Assembly (NCBI GenBank): GCA_001600455.1
Contig: BCKC01000001.1
Span: 4,552,441 to 4,616,440 of the forward strand
DNA: 64,000 bases
Source of the DNA: Endocalyx cinctus
Taxonomy: Eukaryota > Ascomycota > Sordariomycetes > Amphisphaeriales > Apiosporaceae
Direction: 5' to 3'
The position numbers and the translations under genes were made by a program. Positions within the stretch are counted from its first letter, which is position 1. Every line of letters starts with the position of its first letter. The notes beneath the pieces were generated by a model, which ran no database searches, was not told the DNA's origin, and worked only from the letters and a program-made list of their open reading frames with translations. Below, piece after piece: positions 54,893 through 64,000 of this stretch.

Positions 54893-56276
54893 GCTGCAAG
54901 GAGGTAAATAGATTTAGCAAGAATATTAGATAATAGACTGTCTGTAACACCTTCACTTCATCTAGGCTTAATACCCTGGAGTAGCTGTGACTCCTATTTG
55001 TAGTTTTGTGTAATATTATTCTACTTTTCAATTCTCTATTGGTAGTTTTATTACTAGATTTCAAGCTTCTAACACAAGATCTTCCTAGATCCCCGATTTC
55101 TTAGCCTACAACGGTAGTTCATGTTACCAGGCATATAACTAAACCGAGATCCCCACATACGAAGTAGAGACGATCTCTTCTTGTATTTGAAATGGGCTTG
55201 AGGGTGTTGGTGCATATTTGCTCCCAAAACCAGCTCTCCACATCGAACTGAAAATGTTCCGAGCTAATATGCAAATGGCCATGGAAAACATGGACCTCGT
55301 TAGTCAAGAGGGGCGGACTTCTCGGAGCAGAATGATGCATTTTATGGGGTAATGCTACTTATTACTGGAAGCGATCTCGCAGCTTAAGAGCGCCGAAAAT
55401 TTCCTATTTCTGCGGCGAATCTCACATGTAGATCCTGCCACCTTGCTCTCTTCTGAGGCATATCGAGAAAAGCCAAAAAAAAAAAGTCTCCAATAACATC
55501 CTCCCTCAATTTGAATGCCTTATATCATGCAGTAATATACATATTCTTTATTATTCTAGTTAATATGATGTCTCATAAGACTTTGTTCTCTTGACGGTCT
55601 GGATGGTGCCTTATTTTTTTCTGTGGCAAAAACTATGCAGAAATCGAGGACGACTTTATGCTGCCAAGTAGACATGTAGGTGGGAGTATCCCTGGCGGAG
55701 CTCAGATCCTACCGGTCTTTACGCCGACCCTATTAGATCCCGTCAGCCCCGTTCTGCCCGTGTGTAAGGGGCTCGAGCTTACCGTTTTCAAAACCGTTTC
55801 AGAGACCATTTGCTATTTGCAAAACCGTATAGTAATCGGATTATTACCGAGGCAGCGAGGATAGGTCAAATGGAACAGGCCAGGCCTAAGTAAAAGCAGC
55901 AATCTTGACAATCGCGCCAAGTAATATTTTACCATGCGTTAGCTGGAGGTCAACTGGATACAATGTAGTCGTCGACGTACCGTTAACCGTCCAGAGAAAA
56001 GCTGAGAGTAAGTCCATTAGCACCGCCAACTGAATTCTGAAATTGACTAGGTTAACACATCTCGTTCTCATTATATAGATATATATGAATATGGAAGGAT
56101 GACAAAGATTCGAAATCGTATTCTATATACTAGTTGAATACTTGAGCAAACAGTACTGCACCAACGGTATGGGTAATATCTATCGTAATTATTCTTATTC
56201 GGCCCACCTCTAGCTGCTTCACCGTATTACTCCCGAGGAAGATGTACTAGCCACAATACAATCTTGATGGATGTAT
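54893..56276. other. 1.4-kb 3'-3' intergenic region
   Basis: Convergent spacer between the dehydratase and Nop53. The 68-codon frame at 55658-55864 has no family support. Nothing else can be named. Confidence 0.45.
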
Positions 56277-57654
56277 TTATATGTTGAAGTCCTTGTAAGC
56301 CCATTTCTCTGTCAACTTCGTCTTGGCCTGCTTCTTGAATGGGATCTTCCTGCGACTCTCCATCTTTCCCCTCACGAGTAAGCTCCGGTAACGGTCTTTC
56401 AAGAGATTTCCTTCAGGTCTCAACAATCGTAACGAATCTTGCAACTCATCCGGTAGGACTAACTCGAGGTCCTTCTCTGGCAGCTTTAACTTGCCCAATT
56501 GTTTCCGTCTTAGCACGTCGTCATCACGACTGGTTTCGCTACTGCTATCGCCGTCTTGCTCGCCCCCGAGAGCTAACGCTTGGTCACGTTCTCTTGCCGC
56601 TTCCACGAGCTGCTTAATTTGTTCTTCTTGAGCCTTTCTGACTTTCGTCTTGGTCTCGTGTTTCAATTTCCTCTCTTCCTCCTTTCGACGCGCGATCCTG
56701 TTGCGCTGGGCTTGGGTTTTGCGTCGTAATTTTCTCGAGGTGGTCTTGAGCTCTTCGCCTTCACTTTGGAAACCCTCCCATTCCGAATCTTCGTCCCATT
56801 CGGATAGCTCTGCCCTCGCTTCAGCAGCCTCGGCTTCAGCGGCTGAACGAGCAGCGGCTTCTTTTTTCAACCTCTCCGCTTCTTCCATTTCCAGCCGTTT
56901 GCGTTCCGTTTCAACTGCTTTATTTGCTTCTTCCTGATACCTAGCTTCGTATTCGGCGAATTCGGGGTTGTAGCTGTATCCGCCTGTGGGTTTCGGTACG
57001 GCTGGAGCAGTCTTTCCACTGGCCAGAAGGGATAAAGGTTTGTGGGTAATGGTTTTAGGGGCCTTCTTCTGAGCGTTCCTTTTGTCCATTAGAATGGCCG
57101 CTTTGGGCTCATTGGGTGTGCCCCATGGATCGTATGTAGCATCCGTAACCTCAACGGTAGATTCGTGATGGCCATCGGCGATTTTGCGTAGCTTGGAAAG
57201 TTCCTTATATGTGACATATTCGCTTTTCTGACGCTTAGCTGGAATTATACCGTCCGTCGTCTTGTCTCCCGCCCGCTTTCGAGACGAGACAGCGGGGACG
57301 GCTGAACGAGCCGAAAGAATTTCATCGACTTTGAGTTTCTTAGCTGTATGTTTCGAGGGGAGTTTCTTGGCGATGGTAGCATCTCCGACTGTGTCGATAG
57401 CGAACAGCTCATCCGATGGTCGTTCTTTTATCACACCACTACATTCGCATGTTAGTATATTATTGTTATATAATTACCAAATTCCAAGAATTTCAAACGT
57501 ACCCTTTGATAATTTCCTCATTCAATTCATCTAGACCTTGCTCTATTTCGGTAACATCGACGTTTTTTCTCCATGCCTTCTTTCCTTTTCTCGAGGGCTG
57601 TTTGTATGTGGCGGGCGCCTCGGTGGACCCAACTAGAGGCTTTATTACCGGCAT
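56277..57654 (-). CDS. NOP53: Ribosome biogenesis protein Nop53
   Basis: Two exons, 57654-57503 and 57438-56277 (64-bp intron, GTACGT...TGTAG), give 437 residues. Nop53 recruits the exosome/Mtr4 to pre-60S particles in the nucleolus for 27S/7S pre-rRNA processing. The N-terminus is PSRKGKKAWRKNVDVTEIEQGLDEL and, across the splice, EEIIKGGVIKERPSDELFAIDT, both family hallmarks. Internal blocks include YDPWGTPNE, GGYSYNPEFAEYEARYQE (usual SYNP motif), a long charged coiled coil, KTQAQRNRIARRKEEERK, and the C-terminal ELVLPDELQDSLRLLRPEGNLLKDRYRSL. The composition is strongly basic. Confidence 0.94.
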
Positions 57655-58711
57655 ATTTGAAATATATAGCTTCTCAGAGTGTATATCGCATATGTCCTCT
57701 AAATTGGATTCTGTCGCAAGAATCTGTCTATACCGTACTTAAAGGTATATGAACTTTGAATATATCACCGATGGTTGGTGGGGCTTGTAAAACTAGAAAT
57801 TTTTATGAGTACAAGGCCTCTTATCTTATCAGCTGAGAAAGTGCGACTAGGCAGCTAGGGTATAATGCCAAGACTTTTAGGTACTAGCACAGTATTATTA
57901 GATAAGTGTTAGCAAGTACTATGGAATGGTTAGTAGGTGACCTAGTGAATCAACTGAATCAATAGGTGATAATGGGGAAGTGCTTAGTAGCCTGTCCGCC
58001 TGTGAAAATGCCCTTTGAATCAGGTAAATATACAAGCAATAAAGAATCTAACCTACCTACCTAGCCTGCCTAGGTAGGTACCTACACTTCGACGGTACAG
58101 AGTACATACACATTCATAGTTTAAAAAGGAGACGTCCACATCCATGGATATGTAGTGTACGTTTTTCTCCACTGTCTTTTACTATTTCTTTTTATAGAAA
58201 ATAGAAAATCAATTAACATTATTTACAAATATACTGCCCTTGTATTCAATATTGAATCTCATACCCTCACTTTCCCAGTCTTGACAATCTAAGTTCTCCC
58301 TTACTTCTAACTTCTCAGCAACGCTTGGAGCCCAGCTTGTTGCCAACATTCATTGCCCATTTCAACACAAAAGCTTTGAGTTTACTACAAGTATATGATA
58401 TATATTATAGTGCAAACGTCTGACAACTACAAGTACGTATATTCACCAGCCAAGAGTCAACGCCAGCCTGATAGCCTGGTTACCTAGCCGAGGCCGTTTG
58501 ATGCCAGTTATCTTACTATACTGTAGTATATATAGAAAAAAGCGTTCTTATTTACACTGCCTGCACTGTGACTAGCCCGTTTTTTCGAGTCTTGGCAAAG
58601 TCTTGTCAAAAACAAACGTGAAGGAGACCTGAGAGGATTGAGGCAAGGAAACCTGAGTAAACTCGGGCATAATACCACAAAACAAGATATACCACATAAA
58701 TCGGCTCGGAG
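57655..58711. promoter_or_regulatory. Divergent promoter region, NOP53 / YPT6
   Basis: About 1 kb including the palindrome-rich run CCTACCTACCTAGCC...CCTAGGTAGGTACC (58053-58083). No exon is supported. Confidence 0.45.
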
Positions 58712-59710
<999 letters not shown>

Positions 59711-60289
59711 AAGGGGGGAATGTTATATTTTGCTAGTCCGGCTAGGGAGCGAGAATCTCATGAAGGAGAAAATATCATAAAATGCAGGCAGGATAGTCAG
59801 AAAAAGCATAGCGAGTAGTTGTTGATCCAAGCGATGATAACGTTGTATAATACCGTCCGGAGTACACACCCGTACTACACACCCACACAAACAAATTCAC
59901 ATGACGAAAAAGGATATAGGTACTTAATAATGAGCGGTAGAACGACAATCAGATCGACTTTCTTACACTAGATCACCTTTTAATATATGTAATCCAAAAT
60001 TATTTTGGTTTCAGATTCATATTTTATGTTCTTTTTTTTTTTTTTTTGCCCAGGTTATCCAAGTGTCCCTTTTGCCGCTCTAGCCCCCTGTTTGAAGTGC
60101 ATAGTAGCGGTAATTTTCAACTGATACATCACACCCGTTGCCGCTCTAAGAAAGAAGATGCGCTCCGATTCCAATGCAGACATCTTGGAAACCTGTCCTG
60201 ATGCTATATGTGAAAATAACTACCTAATGCAGATGAGTCCTGTCATCAATCGGCTGAAACTTCGATTTTCGCGAGAGAAGTTTTGAAGT
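59711..60289. other. 3'-3' intergenic region
   Basis: Convergent spacer with a T17-type run at ~60032-60048. No gene. Confidence 0.5.
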
Positions 60290-61135
60290 TCATCCCAGAG
60301 TCTCAACTCCGCCGTCACTCTTGCCGAAGTAAATCTTTACGGGCCTCACGCCCTCAGCGCCAGATCCTTGCGCGGTGGCCTCCGGCCCGGTAAGCCCGGT
60401 GAAGATGCCGACCTCAAGAACACCGAGGAGAGTGCGAATCTTATCGCAGAGGGCGACGGGGGTCCACAAGCCTTTAGAGGGGTCCATCTTCTCGGCCTCG
60501 CTGTTTAGTAGCAAAGTAGGGAAGGGCGCGTCGATGATGTAGTTGTGGTTATCGGTTACGAGAGGGCCCTCGGGCCCGGTAGCGCCGCGAACGACGGGGT
60601 CCACGCTCCCGAGGTCAACAAGCGTGCGTCGGACCAGCTCAGCCGCGGCGGGGGAGACCTCGATGGGGACGTAGGCCCAATTCGAAAGCAGCCGAGGGGC
60701 CTTCTTCCGGGAATCGGCTACGCAGACGAATTTTTTGGAGAGCCTCGAGACGACCTTTTCCTGGAAGAGGCAGGCGCCGCCTCCCTTGATGCAGCTGAGC
60801 TCCTCGTCCACCTCGTCGGCGCCGTCGAAGTAGACGTCTATGTACTGCTTCCCGTCGCCGGGCACGAACTCGACTTCGGAGAGGAGCTCGGGAACCTGAA
60901 GCACGGTCAGGCCGGCGTCCCGGATCAGCTTGGTCGACCCGGCTCCGGTAGGGACGAACTTCATGCGCGAGGTGACGGAAGGGCCGAGCGCGCCGATGGA
61001 CTCGACGACGTACGCGATGGTGCTGCCGCTGCCGATCCCGACGTACGTGAATGTGGGTTGGAAGTTGTCCGCCACGGCCTGTTGGCAGGCGGCGCGCTTA
61101 GCGGCTTCGATTAGGTTGGCGGAGCCGGATGACAT
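60290..61135 (-). CDS. RKI1: Ribose-5-phosphate isomerase A
   Basis: Single exon. I start at 61135 (MSSGSANLIEAAKRAACQQAV), giving 281 residues; the frame stays open upstream to 61501. It interconverts ribose-5-phosphate and ribulose-5-phosphate in the non-oxidative pentose phosphate pathway. RpiA motifs: YVGIGSGSTIAYVVESIG (phosphate/substrate loop), YFDGADEVDEEL with the catalytic-site Asp/Glu, and CIKGGGACLFQEKVVS with the Lys of the active site. NYIIDAPF and the C-terminal GVLEVGIFTGL follow. The size fits fungal homologues (about 260-300). Confidence 0.95.
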   Translation of the reverse strand: MSSGSANLIEAAKRAACQQAVADNFQPTFTYVGIGSGSTIAYVVESIGALGPSVTSRMKFVPTGAGSTKLIRDAGLTVLQVPELLSEVEFVPGDGKQYIDVYFDGADEVDEELSCIKGGGACLFQEKVVSRLSKKFVCVADSRKKAPRLLSNWAYVPIEVSPAAAELVRRTLVDLGSVDPVVRGATGPEGPLVTDNHNYIIDAPFPTLLLNSEAEKMDPSKGLWTPVALCDKIRTLLGVLEVGIFTGLTGPEATAQGSGAEGVRPVKIYFGKSDGGVETLG

Positions 61136-63257
61136 GGTGATTCTTCTAATTTGTTGACGGGGATGGTGCTGATCTACCCGTCTGCCACTGTGTGGAGTTT
61201 GGTGGTGCTGGCTAATAATGCACAATCTCCTGATGCTTTCCCTCCTGGGTACTATAGTAGCTTCTGTAGCTATTCTCCGTAAACGATTAACGTACTTTGT
61301 CGTAACGGCAGTAGTGATGGTATTAGCTGTCCTTGGAGCGACCAAATAATGCATATACGAAGAATTAACGAGGATAAGATAAAGTTTGAGTTGGGATGAG
61401 ACAGAGGCAAAAAGGACCAATGACGAACGGAAAGGACGGGTTGAGGTGGGATTTACAGATATGGGTGACACAGTAATTCCCTCAAGCACTGTAATTTGCA
61501 ATTGGATCGCAGCGGGAAGAATAACAATATAATATCTTATGCAGGGAAGAATAAAAAGAAATAATGAAATTTATTAAAATTATTTCTATCAACGTAAATA
61601 GGAGTGAATTGTACTGTACATTGGAATCAATTCTTCGATAGCATATAACCTGTCAGCCTGTGCTCAAAATGAAGCTGTTCCTGACACCCGTAAGACGTGA
61701 TGTCACAGGCGGGGGGCCGTCAATAAGTTTCAAGGTTGTTCCAAAGGTTAAAAAGAAAAAAAACCCCACGATGTTGAATACGGATCGCTGACTCGTGGGT
61801 GCTTACCTTAGCGGCCCACCAGCTCGCAGTTGCTGACTCATCAAGTTTAAAGTGCGAAGTCTCCAGGGCTAGAACTACGAATACAGTCGATTCTCGAATT
61901 TCTAGATCAGTTCATAGAAAGATGTCGAGATAGAAGCGAAGACGTCCGAAGCAGGAAAAAAGAAAAGAAAAGAAAAGAAAATATAAGTAAAAGCCTATAC
62001 AGACAGCTTGTATTTTCTCTACGCCAATACCTAATACATAGGTAACTTACTTATATAGTACCTATACAGCTGAGTTATTCTCCAGAGTCTACAGTAATAG
62101 GCCAGTCTACGAAACATGGCATTAATAATCTGTCTAACCAACCACATAATATTTATAGTATATATGTAATGTATTATAGGATATCAAATGGATGTAAGTC
62201 TCCATTGAATACATCTTCCGAATATTTAGGTAATCACGAGGTTACCGGCGGTATCGTCATCCTCTTCGACGCGGTTATCGGGCACAGTTGTATATTGCCA
62301 AGGTTCAGCGTGAGAAGAGAGGGAGAAAAAAAAAAAAAAAAAAAAAAAAAAGAAACGCATTGAACAGTTTAAAGCTTGAAATTTAAAGGCTTATAGTTTT
62401 AAGTTATATCAAAATCACCAGGCGAACCATCCCACGCAAATTATCATTAATAGTACTTGTAGTCTTTAACTCAAAGACCTCTTAGTTAATCCATGTTATC
62501 ATTTTACTCTCGAGACCAAATTCAGTCAGCGAATTAGTACATACTTCATACTTCTTATATACCCTAGGTACCTAGGCTGCCTAGGTAGGTATATACATAT
62601 ATATATGGATATAAATGTACTTAGGTGTATTAATATACGTACGATATCAAGTATTGCATCCATGAAGGTTAGTAGGTATATTAGGGGCATTTCCACGTAC
62701 GTAAGTATACTGCATACATCCCCGTGGATATGCTTACGGCTATCGGGTTCCGCTATCAAGGAATGAAGCGGCTGAAGAATTGATCTAGAAATGAATCCGA
62801 TTGCCGGTGCCTGACTTAAAGTCTAGGGTCCATAATGGGGAAATAGAGGAATTGAAAGGGAATTCTGACAAAACCTGGTTAACCATTGGCTTACCGAGTA
62901 TTAGAACGAATGGCGTGATCGGTACGAATGACAGGTGTAGTAGAACTAACCTACTGTAAAACACCTATGGCGGGGCAAAAATCACCCCTGTAGCTGCTCA
63001 GCTATGCCGGATACGCTGAAAATTCGGGATTTCGAAATGTTTAGTCCCGCTTTCGCCATTTTTCTATTACCAGATGTCGTGCTATTCTCGACACATTGTG
63101 CTTTTTTTTTCGAACTATAACCTTACATGGATGATGGATGGAGGAGGGTCTTGAAGTAAAAAGAAAATGAAAATTTAGACGGGGAAAAAAAAAAGAAAAA
63201 AAAGTTTATATTTCTAAGCAGAATTGTTGTGTAGGCTTAAAAACCTACTTCTTCAAC
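61136..63257. other. 2.1-kb divergent intergenic region
   Basis: Holds the RKI1 leader (open frame to 61501), AAAAG repeats (~61960-61980), an A27-type run at ~62324-62351 and TACCTAGGTA palindromes at 62561-62593. No exon is supported between 61502 and 63257. Confidence 0.5.
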
Positions 63258-64000
63258 ATGTCATTCCTCTTTGGAAAGACGGATGCTTCTGTTGCTACTG
63301 CTGCTTCATCATCCTCCAAATTAGGTCTTGATATGTCGTCGAGTCAAGATATTCAGATTCGGACGCCTGAAGAGGCTGGTATGTATATTTGATTCAAATT
63401 TATCTCGCAACTTTCCATTTTACTTACCCCGCCATACGCAATCCGTCCATCCGTCCATCCATCCCTTCCCTCTACAGCTATACATGATGTGATATGATCT
63501 GACGATGAGTTACTCTCTGCTACCTATTCTTTCTTGAATTTGATCCAATCTTGTCCAAAGAACAATAACATAGTTCCCCATTCACTATCATTTACTATCG
63601 TAACACTAGCTAACCATATTGGACCAATTACATCGTAGTTGCGAGAATCGCATACCTCGCCAGCGATGTTGTTGTATCAGTCCAACCTTCGCAGGGGCAG
63701 GATTCGGCCTTTTCCTCACACCTCAAAAGATATGCGAATAGAAACGACCAGGGAATCGTAGCAAAAGTTGACGGCGCAGTTCCTGAGGTTGGTACACCCT
63801 ATTTTCTGTAAGCGATTGGAACCAGCCCAACTAATTGGAAACCTAGGTACAATCCGTAAGACACAACAACGACCCCTTACTTTCTGTATTTGCGCCAATT
63901 CGCTCTGGTCGCCTTACGTCTGTAACGACACCTTCGACGATACTCCTCTCGTCTATTTCCCACCTATACAAGCTTGCCAATTATCCCGTTGTCATCCACG
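63258..64000 (+). CDS. Probable sulfite reductase (NADPH) hemoprotein subunit, N-terminal part (3' truncated by window)
   Basis: Exons 63258-63378, 63639-63787 and 63847->64000. Introns are 260 bp (GTATGT, GCTAAC branch site, CGTAG) and 59 bp (GTTGGT...CCTAG). The joined start MSFLFGKTDASVATAA leads to TPEEAVARIAYLASDVVVSV, a fold seen at the N-terminus of fungal sulfite reductase subunits. HNNDPLLSVFAPIRSG and LLSSISHLYKLANYPVVIHV then resemble the region before the reductase core in yeast Met5-type proteins. The siroheme/4Fe-4S part lies beyond the window, so the choice between alpha and beta subunit is an inference. Confidence 0.6.

Noticed and set aside
55658..55864. 68-codon frame between the dehydratase and NOP53
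   Set aside because: No family resemblance and no supporting signals; probably random.

Overview
The window is nuclear DNA from a filamentous ascomycete (Pezizomycotina). The signs are short GT-AG introns (about 50-270 bp) with CTAAC/CTGAC branch points, fungal-specific families (Zn2Cys6-type regulator, HET/NB-ARC/TPR protein, fungal CFA synthase, calcium-binding external NADH dehydrogenase), and an AT-rich block full of C-to-T and G-to-A stop codons typical of RIP (repeat-induced point mutation). A Sordariomycete, perhaps Xylariales, is my best guess, but it is only an inference. I rebuilt gene models by joining open frames at splice sites that restore family-conserved reading.

Layout. 1-8.8 kb: a possible catabolic or transport cluster, with the C-terminal part of a fungal transcription factor (+), a cysteine-less isochorismatase-fold protein (-), a 14-TM MFS transporter (-), a second isochorismatase-fold hydrolase with an intact D/K/C triad (+) and an NCS1 nucleobase-type permease (+). 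9.3-35.2 kb: housekeeping genes, namely Esa1 histone acetyltransferase (-), RNase H2 subunit C (-), cyclopropane-fatty-acid synthase (+), Rex4 exonuclease (-), Mcm6 (+), a 1264-residue disordered protein (-), ATP synthase subunit f (-), complex I NDUFS4/21-kDa subunit (+), GID8 (-) and uridine kinase (+).

35.2-49 kb is an accessory, AT-rich island with no intact gene. It holds unidentified gene relics, a short-chain dehydrogenase fragment, an octanucleotide repeat with a 150-N assembly gap, GC-rich hairpin repeats, a degenerate uncharacterised fungal gene, a frameshifted DD34E Tc1/mariner-type transposase, and a HET-NB-ARC-TPR (NLR-like) gene destroyed by RIP. The NLR relic is further split by a 443-bp solo LTR with a TCGCG target duplication. 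Near-matching 40/41-bp inverted repeats at 42323 and 48516 bracket the degenerate gene, the transposase and the NLR relic.

49-64 kb returns to conserved genes: external NADH dehydrogenase with EF-hand (-), IlvD/Edd sugar-acid-type dehydratase (+), Nop53 (-), Ypt6/Rab6 GTPase (+), ribose-5-phosphate isomerase (-) and the 5' end of a probable sulfite reductase hemoprotein (+).

The most unusual content is (i) the paired active/inactive isochorismatase cluster with two transporters and a regulator, (ii) the layered NLR relic inside an inverted-repeat-bounded island, and (iii) several tiny exons (15, 17, 18 and 26 nt) that carry essential C-terminal or internal residues and are invisible to simple ORF calling. 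I found no tRNA, rRNA or CRISPR array.
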